From contig OY755174.1 of the NCBI GenBank assembly GCA_963576735.1, positions 8,184,001 to 8,248,000 on the forward strand: a stretch of DNA of 64,000 nucleotides. Direction: 5' to 3'. The translations under genes were made by a program, and so were the position numbers. The notes below the pieces were generated by a model. The model ran no database searches and had not been told where the DNA came from. It saw nothing but the letters and a program-made list of their open reading frames with translations. This stretch comes from Bedellia somnulentella. Its lineage: Eukaryota; Arthropoda; Insecta; Lepidoptera; Bedelliidae. This document shows positions 22,341 through 32,021 of the stretch, in pieces. How positions within the stretch are numbered: position 1 is the first letter of the stretch; each line of letters begins with the position of its first letter.

Positions 22341-23125
22341 AAACTCCTATACATGCTGTATGACAACGAATGAAATAAACACGACCCATCTCCAGGAATA
22401 GAGATAACTCTGTGTGGACAAAGGTCGCCATTTATGTACAATATTTCACGTTCCATTACACTATATTTACAATTACTTCTATAACAATAGGGCTTAAACT
22501 TATATAAATATATGCAAACTAAATAGAACTAAACTAACTAACAAATAACTAACTAAATAAATATATATCTACTAACTTACAAACGATAACTAAACTAAAC
22601 TAAATAACACGTAAAGTTCTCCGAATATCAATTATCACTACAATATTTTTTAGTTTCGAAATGGGTTTTCATAGACAGATGGCGCTATCAAATGAAAATT
22701 ATCGAATTATTTTGAAGTACCTACTACTTACACTGCGCTTTGTAACGCAACCATAGCGCGATTCAGACAGGTACAACGCCATCTATCGAGCGCGCATACA
22801 ATATTTATCGCAATACAATGGAGTTTTAGCTTTATTAATTTAATGAACTTTATGTATTAATTTGTATTAATGATAGTCTATGTATTACATTTATATTATT
22901 CTTTTCTATTCTATGTATGTATTCATCCAATTGAATAGGTACTTGAACAACGAACAAAGTTACGAGTAACAATGCAGTCAAAATCCATACATAATGTTCT
23001 TGCCAAACCGCAAATATAAAATTGTTTTCTATGGCATGTAATTTTTTAATGTTTTTATAATTTTTCCTTTATATGTGGCTAATGACCTATCTTGGTGCAA
23101 AATTTGAAGTTTCTAAGTCTGCTAG
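22341..23125. other. Non-coding, possibly Helitron-derived
   Basis: No frame is supported. It includes a low-complexity ACTAACTAAATAAATA tract (about 22500-22610) and two AGATGGCGCTATC / GCCATCTATCG motifs facing each other at 22676 and 22779, which suggests a small degenerate inverted repeat. Confidence 0.4.
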
Positions 23126-23370
23126 AAGTACCTTAGATTTTTGATGATCTGTCAGTGAGTCAGTGAGTGACAAAATGGTGTAACTTTGATCGACCGTAAC
23201 TCCTAAACTATTAATTCATTTGGCGTGTAATTTCGAACTTAAGCTTGTTCCAATGCCTACTATTATTCACCGAAAACCTAAACTCCTAGCTTTGTCCACG
23301 TCGAAGATAAAGGGGGGGCGAAACAGCCGCGAAACGCTTCGAGAAAAGATGGTACGGCCGTGCCCACAGA
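23126..23370 (+). repeat. Foldback-family repeat, plus orientation
   Basis: GATGATCTGTCAGTGAGTCA and GAAAAGATGGTACGGCCGTG lie in the same order as in the minus-strand copy at 10500-10800. A poly-G GGGGGGGCGAAACAG patch is at 23309-23323. Boundaries are approximate. Confidence 0.5.
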
Positions 23371-23505
23371 CATGTATTTGAATAGATGCCGCAAGTGCAT
23401 GTACTTCGCGTGTAAAAACTGAGTAAAATTATCTTAGTTTATCGCCATTTGATTGAGTCCGTGCTCGAACGTTCTCGGTGACAGATGTCAAGCTAAATAT
23501 AAAAA

Positions 23506-23700
23506 ATGCCTAATTGTGCCGTATTGAGTTGCAAAAACTATCTAAATAAAGCGGGACTAATTCATAGAAAGATTTCCTTTCATCGGTTGGTCACTTTATT
23601 ATTAGATTATGTGGTTTTTATTGCAAAATCAATTATTTCGTGTTCGTTGTGGTTTTACACTGAAAAACTTTTGAACGAGTGTGTATCGCTTAATTTATAA
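23506..23700 (+). other. THAP-domain N-terminus, first-exon-like fragment
   Basis: A 64-codon frame starts with an ATG at 23506 and reads MPNCAVLSCKNY, then ISFHRLV. The M-P-x-C-x4-C-K-N start and the ISFHR block are how THAP zinc fingers begin. The second half of the finger (WxxA, C-x2-H) is missing, because the sequence after FHRLV turns into an unrelated AT-rich frame. Either an intron starts there or only a first exon is present. THAP domains occur in host regulators and in P-element transposases. Lying in a block with a Helitron helicase remnant, it may be a captured exon. Confidence 0.5.
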
Positions 23701-23929
23701 TACATTGCCGCTTTTAGTTACAAAGCTATCTAGTATGGCTAGTCTATTGAAACACGCAATGAACATCAAAATGAACGATATTTTCACCTGTCAATCAGCT
23801 ACATAGTACGGTAGCTATTGTCATATTTCTGTCATTTTAAGCAAAATGTGTTGTACCTACACAGATAGTTGTATTCGATTCTAATTCTAATCGATTTTGG
23901 GAACAGAGAAATGATAATATTCGCGATGG

Positions 23930-24182
23930 ATGTTCCATGTATCTAAAATATTTTTATTACTACATTATTTCTGTTAAATAATTAATTGGAATACTCTTGT
24001 TTTAACTTTGTTTTTATTTAATAAAAGAACAGTTTAATTTTAGTTACAAGTTTTTCTCTAAGCTACATTTCTTAACGTGTGGTATGTGTCAGAATTTATT
24101 TACTTCCTTCTTTCACTCAGTGTTGCCAATATAAATGTACATATATACACGAACACGCTTCCTTACATAAGGTCAAAGCTTC
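23930..24182 (-). mobile_element. Possible 3' LTR of the copia remnant
   Basis: Directly downstream of the copia stop (minus strand) the sequence includes TGTAAGGAAGCGTGTTCGTG near 24165. It then runs AT-rich, with TTTTATTAAATAAAAAC as a polyadenylation-like segment. No second LTR is present, so the boundaries and the call itself are inference from position. Confidence 0.3.
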
Positions 24183-24588
24183 TTAAGTACTACAGTAATT
24201 ATAATCAATTAGGGAACTATACTGCTTTAAATTAAGCATTTTTAAGTTAGCGAATTTAAAATTTCCCACAGGTTTTGTAAATATATCTGCAATTTTATTT
24301 TCTGACTCTATTTTGTATACTTCCCTGCTAAACATTTTAATTTACAAAATAATAGTGAACTTCAATGTGCTTAGAATTCTTTGTAAAGTTTCCATACTTA
24401 GAAATAGCTACAGCTGCTGAATTATCTTCATAGATTTTAACATGTTTACAAACCTTAGTAAAGACATCATTCATTACACAAATGAGAAAATTTAATTCTG
24501 TAACTGCTTCTGATAATTCTACATATTCAGCAAATGTTGAAGAGTTTGTTACACTACTTTGTTTTTTTTTATTTCCAATATTGAACAA
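24183..24588 (-). pseudogene. Ty1/copia polyprotein C-terminus (RNase H end)
   Basis: The minus strand encodes KKKQSSVTNSSTFAEYVELS, then KIYEDNSAAVAIS, NSKHIEVHYYFV and, after stops and a frame change near 24336, ENKIADIFTKPVGNFKF, ending at a TAA. SST.AEYV.L, YEDN, KHI.V.YHF and ADI.TKP are the standard landmarks of copia RNase H. Everything upstream of QSSVT is lost where another repeat begins at ~24593. The copy is decayed. Confidence 0.85.
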
Positions 24589-24592
24589 ACGA

Positions 24593-24936
24593 AGAGTTCC
24601 GTACTATCATCTATAATAGAAAATAACGTTTTTGTATGGGAGCCCTTTTGGTATTTACCTTACTGTTATTTAATTATTTATTTTGAAAGGTGATAAATAC
24701 AAGTAAATATACTCTGAAAATTTTAAGTATCTACCTATTAACGTTTTAATATTGAGCAAACAATTACGAAAAAAAACACGTTTATTGTAAGGGGCCCCCC
24801 TTAAAATCCTTTTTTTACTTGTATTTGTTGTTATAGCGGCAACAGAAATACGTCATTTGTGAAAATTTCAGCTTTCTAGTTATCACTGTTTATGAGATAC
24901 AGCCTGGAGAAAAACAGACAACGAAAAAAAAATACT
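24593..24936 (+). repeat. Dispersed insect repeat beginning AG(G)GTTCCGTAC
   Basis: It starts GAGTTCCGTACTATC and contains TGTATGGGAGCCC, GTTATAGCGGCAACAGAAAT, GTGAAAATTTCAGCTTTCTA and GAGATACAGCCTGGAGA. I recall these blocks in this order from a dispersed repeat common in insect, especially lepidopteran, DNA. Its class is not known to me. The usual far end is missing, so the copy is truncated near 24936. Confidence 0.5.
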
Positions 24937-25094
24937 TGATTATTTTTCCTTATACTGGCTTTCCTTTTTGTAGATAAAATTTCTTCTCGGGGTTTTTTTA
25001 AATCATTTCGTAACTTTCCAAGAACAAATTATTAAAACTAGTTAATTAGGTAGGTTATCAATAAGGACAAGTTATTATAATAATAAAGGCTACT

Positions 25095-25500
25095 GAACTA
25101 CTCACTGACTAACTGACTCATTAACTCACTGATTTAGCTCGTTGTTCTCCGAGAAGATGTAGTGGTGGAGAAAATAATGTAGGAAGAGTTGCTCAGAATA
25201 AAAATGAGACCATGAGAAAATAGCGTTATTAAAAAGCAGGTATAATTCTTGATTTATCATTCTTCTGTCAATTTATCATTCGTCTGTCGATGCACTCGAA
25301 TATAATCGATTGAATCGTTTACGCGCTGACGGGGAGTTCCCATCACTAAATTGCTCATGTGACGTCACACTAGGTGGAAAAATAATGGCACGCTTGGTTT
25401 CTATACAAGAAATGACACTTGCGTTATCTATTCAAATACAGATCTGTGGCCGTGCCCGTTTTGCTCGAGACTTGGCAGGGGCACTGCCGTGCCCCCAGAT
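25095..25500 (+). repeat. Foldback repeat ending in a GTGCCCC hairpin
   Basis: A CACTGACTAACTGACTCATT tract at the left and a terminal hairpin GGGGCAC-TGCC-GTGCCCC at 25478-25495 match the architecture of 10500-10800 in the opposite orientation. GAGACTTGGCAGGGGCACTG also shares the CTTGGC motif with the MITE ends. It is non-coding. Confidence 0.5.
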
Positions 25501-25794
25501 AATATTTCATCCTAATGATGAATTAAAATTTGCATGCTCTAACTATATATGAATATATTTTAGTAGGATAAAATTTGTAAATATTGTCTTTTAAAGCCAC
25601 TAATATTAGAACTACAAAACTTTGATATGACTATATAACATGAATTGTATGCTGAAACACAGACTATCGTCTAGTTCGGCTGCAATTATCTTTAAAATTG
25701 CACTGTAAAGTTAAGCACAGTTTTTGTTTATAAACCATTATAATTAACTTGTACGCTTTTCTTGAATAAGCTATTTGTATTGTATTTGTATTTG
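25501..25794 (+). other. Candidate 3' UTR end of the CR1-type LINE
   Basis: No coding potential is seen. GAATAAGC followed by a short TATTGTATTTGTATTTG repeat abuts the precise right boundary of the 9.0 kb insertion, as a LINE tail would. Whether it belongs to the LINE at 16992-21300 is inference. Confidence 0.4.
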
Positions 25795-26254
25795 TATATG
25801 TTCTATACTAATAAATCAATTGAAACTACAATTTTCCTTTCATATATTTATAAATCATTCTAATACTGTTGTAAAAAAAATCTTAACACTTCAAATTAAA
25901 AATAAGAAGAATATATTTTATTTTCTTACTTAAATTATTGTATTTAAGTAAAACTGACAGCGGGAAAATTGTTGTTCAATCTAACACATAATACCATTAT
26001 ATTTTACTTTTTCTATTAGTATTTTATAAATGAATGCGGTCAAAAGCTGCAGAATTCGTCGTCCACTTATTGTCTAACTGCAAGACATAACTTTAAACAT
26101 TAATGAAAACTATTAACTGACACTAAAAGTGTAAAGTAAAGAAGAAGAAGTCGTAAGAAGCGTCTCAAATCGTTACCGCACCAAAATTTATATGAAAGAC
26201 ATTATTGCGTATATTTCTTAATTTGAAATAATAAATGTACAGACTGAATTAAAC

Positions 26255-29200
26255 TTGGAGCCCCACCTCGAAACAACAGATGATAGAAAGAAAGAAGACA
26301 ACACAACAGATACAAACTATCCAACCACAGAGCCAAACCCAAGCCCAATGCAGAGATCACAATTACAGAATGATAGAGATGAACAAATAGATTCAACTTT
26401 CATGATGGCTTTGGAATATTTTAGTACAACAGAACCTACTAATAGACCCTATGTTCCAAAACAAAAATGCAGTAAAAATCTTGCAAGAATAGTTGCCTAT
26501 CTTAACAAAACCACACTTCCGGAAACAGCTAATATAGAAACAAACTTTGACACCCTTCAGACGTTAGTTTATTGTGCTGCATGGACTGCAGCAAAATTGA
26601 ACGGCATCAAACTTACGATACCCCCAGCAGAAATTATAGTTGAACCACGCAAAGTTTTTAAACCTAAATGGCAAAATCGTTTAGAGAGAAAAATTGCTAA
26701 CTTACGTACCAAAATAGCCAACGTTACACTATACAAACAAGGTAATCGAACTCATAAAATTGTTAGAAGTTTTCTAGAAGTCCAACAACACTACAAACAA
26801 AACACATTACATGAAACACAAAACACCGAAATAGATCACTTTCTTGACACACTTAAACAAAAACTAACAGTAGCTGCAACCAGACTAAAACGTTACAATA
26901 CATGCACTGATAGAAAAGTTCAAAACAAAAAGTTTAAACAGAACGAACGTCAATTTTATCGGGACCTTAAATCACCAGCAAATAAAGAGACCTTTGCAAG
27001 CAACCCTATATCTAAGGAAACGCTACACAAGTTTTGGTCCAACATATGGGAACACGATACTAAACACAACAGCAATGCCGAGTGGATAGAAGCAGAAACA
27101 CTTCGACAAAACACCGTAAAGCCCATGGAATTCCGTCACGTCACCATAGATACTTTCCTTAATGTACTTAAAAATCTACACAACTGGAAAGCTCCTGGAT
27201 CAGATAAAATTCACAGCTATTGGTATAAAAAACTCTCGTACATACACCCTTTTCTCCATAATCACATGAACCAGTTCATCCAACAGCCTGATACAATGCC
27301 CAAATATCTTAGTCTCGGAACCACTTATATGCTACCAAAAGATTTGGAAGACTTGCAAAATCTCTCCAAGTACAGACCAATCACATGTCTCCAGACTTTC
27401 TACAAAATCATCACAGCGTGTATTTCCGAAGTTATGTACTCACACTTGCAAGACAATAATGTATTGGCTGAGCAGCAGAAAGGTTACCGTAAGCGTAGCA
27501 GAGGTTGCAAGGAACAATTAATTATAGATTCAGTGGTAGTTCAACAGTCAATAAAAAGTAAATCAGACATCTTCACAATGTACATTGACCATAAAAAAGC
27601 ATACGACTCAGTTCCGCACTCCTGGTTATTACAAGTCTTAAAAATTTACAACATCCACCCATTGCATTGCATCATTTTTAAGTTACATATATAAAAAAGC
27701 ATACGACTCAGTTCCGCACTCCTGGTTATTACAAGTCTTAAAAATTTACAACATCCACCCATTGCATTGCATCATTTTTAAGTTACATAATCAAGTCATG
27801 GCAAACACATTTACAGGTAGAATCCTCCCTAACAGACCCTATAAAAATTCTCCGAGGAATATTTCAAGGAGATGCGCTGAGCCCCCTCTGGTTTTGCTTG
27901 GCGCTTAACCCTCTGTCAAACACCCTACAAGCTACAAAAACAGGCCTTAAAATTACATATAAAACTGAAATAGAAACCAATGATGTATACCACCTTAATC
28001 ATTTACTTTACATGGATGATATCAAACTTTATGCGGGAACTGAACAAGAATTAAATAACCTAGCTACACTTACTGAAACCTACTCAAATGACATTAGCAT
28101 GGAATTAGGAATAGACAAATGTAAAATCAATTCTATCAAATCCGGTAATTACTACGCACACACATACACCTTAGAGTCAGGCCAACAAATTGAACCACTT
28201 GCTGAAGACGATGGTTATAAATACTTAGGATATGTTTAATCAAAAGGAATTCATCACAAAGAAATTAAAGCAGCCCTTACCAAAGAATACAGAAAGAGAT
28301 TAATCCAAATTCTTAAATCCAACCTTTGTGCCCGAAGTATCACTAAAGCCATTAATACAATTGCGGTTCCAGTATTAACTTACTCATTTGGAGTTATTAA
28401 TTGGACTAAATCAGAACTGTTGAACCTCCAAAGATTAATAAATACCTCCATGACGAAACATAGAAAGCATCATCCCCGAGCCTGCTTCCAACGACAGACG
28501 CTTCCCCGCGCAGATGGAGGACGCGGACTAATCGACATCACAAACCTTCACAACTCACAGATAACTAACCTTAGAACGTACTTTCAAGAAACAGCAGAAA
28601 CATCCGATCTTCATAAAGCAATAATTGAAACAGAAAAGCGACTGACCCCACTCAACTTATCAGACAGAAACCAGCAGAAAAACGAAGCCATAACAGCAAA
28701 ATCCCAGAAAATATCAGATTGGTCCCAAAAACCCCTCCACGGACGACACCAGCAAGATCTGTGCCAACCCAACGTCGACAAGGTTGCGTCGAACGCGTGG
28801 CTCAGACACGGTGCTCTATTCCCAGAAACCGAGGGATTCTTGGTAGCCATCCAGGATCAAGTCATCGAGACCCGCAACTACCAGAAGCATATAATGAAGG
28901 TGCCGAATATGTCCGATGACTTATGCAGAAAGTGTAGAAGTGCTTCCGAAACCATCCAGCATATCACGAGTGCCTGCAAAACCATATCCAACACCGAATA
29001 CAAACATAGACATGATCAAATAGCCAATATTATTCACCAAAAGCTAATTCACAAATATAAACTCACAACCGAACCTACACAGCCATATTACAAACACCAA
29101 CCAAAAACAGTCATTGACACAGCCAACTACAAACTCTATTACGACCGAGCTATAATTACAGATAGAACCGTTCACCATAACCGACCGGACATCACATTTG

Positions 29201-29637
29201 TAGATAAAATCACAAAAACTGCCTTCCTCATCGATATTGCTGTACCGAACACCCATAACCTCCAAACAACATTAGCTGAAAAAATTTCCAAATATGTCGA
29301 CCTAAAAATAGAGATCATGCGAATGTGGCACTTACAACGGGTCACAATAGTACCCATTGTAATCTCCTCAACGGGTGTTATTCCAAAACAGTTGCACCAA
29401 TCACTCAGTACACTTGACTTAAATCCCAGCATATATGTCATTATACAGAAAGCGGCTATCCTCAACACTTGCAGAATAGTACGGAAATTCTTCCAAAGCA
29501 GCTATGAACTGAACCACCCAGTCACAAACCAAAATCTTCAACAACCTACAAGAGCTATACAACCATTTGTTCCGATCACACCCCCAAATCCATCACCACA
29601 GACAAATACTCACTACAATGTAATTCAGAACATCTAG
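26255..29637 (+). pseudogene. R2-like LINE A polymerase (reverse transcriptase + restriction-like endonuclease)
   Basis: The frame is open from 26255, but its first ATG is at 26348, so the true N-terminus is uncertain. Landmarks: WKAPGSDKIHSYW, KYRPITCLQTF, YIDHKKAYDSVPHSW, IFQGDALSPLWFCLALNPLS and the catalytic LLYMDDIKLYA. A C-terminal CRKCRSASETIQHITSAC finger (C-x2-C-x8-H-x4-C) follows, then the endonuclease motif RPDITFVD...FLIDIAVP. A single ORF with a C-terminal PD-type endonuclease defines the R2/R4-Dong/NeSL group. Defects are a 100 bp tandem duplication, an extra T in a T5 run inside both duplicated copies, and an in-frame TAA at 28237-28239. It cannot make a full protein. Confidence 0.85.
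27591..27790 (+). repeat. Exact 100 bp tandem duplication inside LINE A
   Basis: The sequence from ATAAAAAAGCATACGACTCA to AAGTTACATA occurs twice in a row with a period of exactly 100 bases and no internal mismatch that I can see. It covers the DSVPHSW reverse transcriptase block and breaks the frame. Lack of divergence means a very recent event or an assembly artefact. Confidence 0.95.
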
Positions 29638-29720
29638 ATGAAAAGAAATTGGATTGGCTTGGCAGCCCGTCAATATCTTTAAAAAGAATCCGGAGTAAAA
29701 TCCGAGAAAGTGAAAACAAA

Positions 29721-29746
29721 AATATATATATAATAATAATAATAAA
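29721..29746 (+). repeat. (TA)n/(TAA)n tract between LINE A and LINE B
   Basis: AATATATATATAATAATAAT followed by AATAAA separates the LINE A 3' UTR from the LINE B 5' UTR. A second TAA tract (AATAATAATAAATG, 40701-40714) follows LINE B. TAA repeats at both 3' ends suggest either a shared tail or a shared target. Confidence 0.8.
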
Positions 29747-29955
29747 GGCGTAGGGATGTGACGACCCCACCGCCCATTGTTGGAATGGCAGGATGAAATG
29801 TTTACCAGCGTGCCATTCCAGCAATGCAAATAGTCAGCGCTTGAGTTGGTAGGTGTTGACCGTGTCTACAAACTGGTCTCAGCGCAAAATAGAGCAATAA
29901 CGGTCTCCCCGGGGCAAGTGAGCGAACACCCGGGTGAATCTTCGCTCATCGTAAA
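29747..29955 (+). other. LINE B 5' UTR with strong hairpins
   Basis: The sequence switches abruptly to higher GC. GGCGTAGGG (29747-29755) can pair with CCCACCGCC (29766-29774). Further on TGGAATGGCA (29781-29790) pairs perfectly with TGCCATTCCA (29811-29820), extended to 14 bp with one G-T pair. The first ATG of the polymerase is at 29956 (context GTAAAATGGA). R2-group elements often carry a self-cleaving ribozyme at their 5' end; these stems are candidates, but I could not fit the full fold. Confidence 0.5.
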
Positions 29956-31575
29956 ATGGAACAAAATACTAACGATGAGCGTATAGGGCTGCTTCCCAGG
30001 GGCTATCGCTGGGGCGCGTCTGGAGCTGGGGCTGGACGTGGCAGCATGCGGTCCCCCAGCCGCCGCAGACCGGCCCGACCACCTGGCCGGTCTGCGCGAC
30101 CACCTCAGCCACCAGATGGCTTGGCATCGGTTGGGACTGGGGCAACTCAGTCCCAGCAGTCGGTGCCCGCCGCTGGTGGAGCTAGGCGCCGCATGGCATG
30201 GACGGTTGGTATGAATAGAAATGCCATGCGGGCCTACCTTAGGGCCTCAGGATCGAGAACTGGGCGGACGGGTTATCGGGCAGCATTGTACCGCGAATTT
30301 CTGCAGCTGGAGCCCAATTTGACCGTCACAGAACAAAACCTGGCGGACCTAGTTCGGTACATACAGCAGCGCTCAGAACTTTTTAGCACTACCGAACTCG
30401 AACAATTGCGACGCGAGGCTGTTCCTCTGCTGGACGAAGAGCCACCCTTGCAGGTTCTCCCTCCTGTCCCCGAGCGGGAAGTACGGAGGGAGCTTATTGT
30501 TAACCTGCCGGATACGGGTGGTGCGGAAAGCAATTGGGGAACAGTCTCCCTAGATTTGGATTTGGTGAGGAGCGCACTTGAAGGAACGATCCTGGAATAT
30601 CGCCAATTGCCTCTCGAAAGGAGGCCGAGGCTGCCCCGAGTTCCTCTCAGCATCAAGGTTCGGGATGTCGTTGAGGCCGTCAATAACATGCTGCCCTCAT
30701 TTTTAGAGAGCAGCATGGACCTTTGGGATACGGATTCAATTCTCTTTGGCACCGCAATGACAGTTTGTCAATTTGTCGGCGTCAGGATGCCGCCAACAAG
30801 AGCTGGTGGCTCCCGCCAGGCTGGCAGTACTAATCCCAGGACTAGAACTAGGCCAGCCTGGATGAGGCGGATTGAAAGCCGTATCACAAAGGCCAGAGTA
30901 CTCATCGGCAAACTGACCAGCTTCAGATCAGGCAACAATAGGCCGAGGGTGGTGCGCTTCGTCAGGGAGGCATTCCCCGGCGAGAATGTCTTTGACAACT
31001 CGCCGGAGTTTGCCTGTAGACTTGTGGAGCGCATCGATGATCTGAAGCAGAAGATCGCTGCTTGGGGTAAGTGAATTAGGCGATATTCTGAAAGGGTGAA
31101 GAGGTACCAACAGAATCGTCTCTTCATGAGTGACCAGAAGAAGTTCTACAGAACTTTGGAGCGTCCCGATGTGGTTTCGACGGGTCAGCGACCGGAAAAA
31201 GCAGATGTAGTTGCCTTTTGGCGTGGGCTTTGGTCGCTGCCTGTTAATCACGAAGAGGGCCGATGGTGCGAGGCGGTCGAGGGAGCGTGCGAATCCATAG
31301 CGCCTATGAACCCCGTCAACATATCCGAGGAGGATGTGATGGCTGCGATCCGTAAGGCTCCGAACTGGAAAAGTCCGGGGCCGGACGGATTGCACCATTA
31401 CTGGTTGAAGGGGTTCACGCGCTGTCACGCTACTCTCGCCCGTCAGTTCCAAAGTGCCCTCGAGAGTGGGACGCTCCCGAACTTCTTAACTACTGGGGTC
31501 ACTCATTTAGCTCCAAAGAGCGATGCTACCGCGGATCCATCACAATACCGCCCCATTACTTGTCTTTGTACAATT
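29956..31575 (+). pseudogene. R2-like LINE B polymerase, N-terminal part
   Basis: The protein starts MEQNTNDERIGLLPRGYRWG and has a basic, Arg/Pro/Gly-rich stretch over residues 20-70, likely nucleic-acid binding. An in-frame TGA at 31072-31074 breaks it; a CpG-decay origin (CGA to TGA) is plausible. Beyond it the frame continues with QKKFYRTLERPD, NWKSPGPDGLHHYW and QYRPITCL. It is then cut at 31575 by a truncated LINE; the rest resumes at 38611. Base composition is GC-richer than LINE A and the backbone, so A and B are different families. Confidence 0.85.
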
Positions 31576-31735
31576 AAAGGGGCGTGCATTTCGCAACCTT
31601 GGATTTGTAATGCGCATTTCGAAGCCCTTTAACGATCTGATGTGTATAAAACAGATTTATTATGCTTACGTTAGGAGTATTCTCGAATACGCATCCAGTG
31701 TCTGGTCCCCAAACTACATAACGTACATTCAACGT
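31576..31735 (+). pseudogene. LINE C (5'-truncated Jockey-like LINE), left part
   Basis: From 31576 the frame RAFRNLGFVMRISKPF then IYYAYVRSILEYASSVWSP reads as the region after the reverse transcriptase of Jockey-superfamily LINEs. It is interrupted at 31735 by the BEL element and continues at 37938 in the same frame. Its left edge abuts the LINE B codon block CLCTI, with AATT present at both junctions (31572-31575, 38607-38610). Confidence 0.8.
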
Positions 31736-32001
31736 TGTAAGCGATGGCGGCGCGCTTTAGCGTTAGTTTTAGTTTTTAAATTTGAATTTTTATGAATGTA
31801 TAATGTATCTGTCATTTTTATAAATTTTGTGGGTGTTATGTATTTTTAATGTAAAATGTCAGGTAGTTTTTGCTAGGTCAGTCTGCATCTAACGGTTGTA
31901 CGGCGAAGTCTTTTGTGTGTTTCCAAAATCGAATAAACGTTTTTGTGATATATTTTGGACTTTGATTTGGGTGATCCCGGAACTAGCTTCAGTAGCTTAC
32001 A
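31736..32001 (+). repeat. BEL 5' LTR
   Basis: 266 bp, TGTAAGC...GCTTACA. It contains GAATGTATAATGTATC as a possible TATA region and CGAATAAACG as a polyadenylation signal candidate. It is the same length and sequence as 37667-37932. Confidence 0.97.
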
Positions 32002-32002
32002 T

Positions 32003-32020
32003 TGGTCATTCGAGCCGGAT
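32003..32020 (+). promoter_or_regulatory. BEL primer-binding site, probably tRNA-Tyr
   Basis: TGGTCATTCGAGCCGGAT begins one base after the LTR. Its complement ends in CCA and matches, from memory, the 3' end of insect tRNA-Tyr (...ATCCGGCTCGAAGGA plus CCA) with one mismatch. The position and the TGG start are certain; the tRNA identity is recalled. Confidence 0.6.
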
Positions 32021-32021
32021 C

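Larger units (their letters stand above)
16792..25794 (+). mobile_element. 9.0 kb composite insertion specific to unit 1
   Basis: Unit 2 reads GGGGTTATATATGTTCTATA straight through at 57219-57238. Unit 1 has GGGTTATATA to 16791 and TATATGTTCTATAC from 25795, with 9003 bases between. TATA overlaps at both sides and may be a 4 bp target duplication. The left part is a CR1-type LINE with both ORFs. The right edge GTATTGTATTTGTATTTG resembles a LINE tail repeat. A simple model is one CR1 insertion whose 3' UTR later took up other elements (21341-25500). The alternative is several independent insertions with flanking deletion. Confidence 0.7.
4690..26222 (+). repeat. Tandem segmental unit 1
   Basis: This is the first of three direct paralogous units. 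Anchor pairs to unit 2 include 4881-5540 with 40985-41650, 6770-8320 with 43050-44573, 8860-10480 with 47470-49230, 11230-12000 with 49875-51000, 14526-16790 with 54800-57220, and 25795-26222 with 57222-57654. The shared joint sequence CAAACAAAAAGTAATT at ~4707 and ~57665 shows that unit ends abut unit starts. Unit 1 is longer because it holds a 9.0 kb insertion and other insertions. Confidence 0.85.

Noticed and set aside
30273..30752. Minus-strand 159-codon frame over LINE B
   Set aside because: It is a shadow of the polymerase frame, made possible by the GC-rich coding sequence; its Arg/Ser-rich composition is typical of antisense frames.
30928..31452. Minus-strand 174-codon frame
   Set aside because: It lies opposite the recognisable reverse transcriptase frame of LINE B and has no motif of its own.
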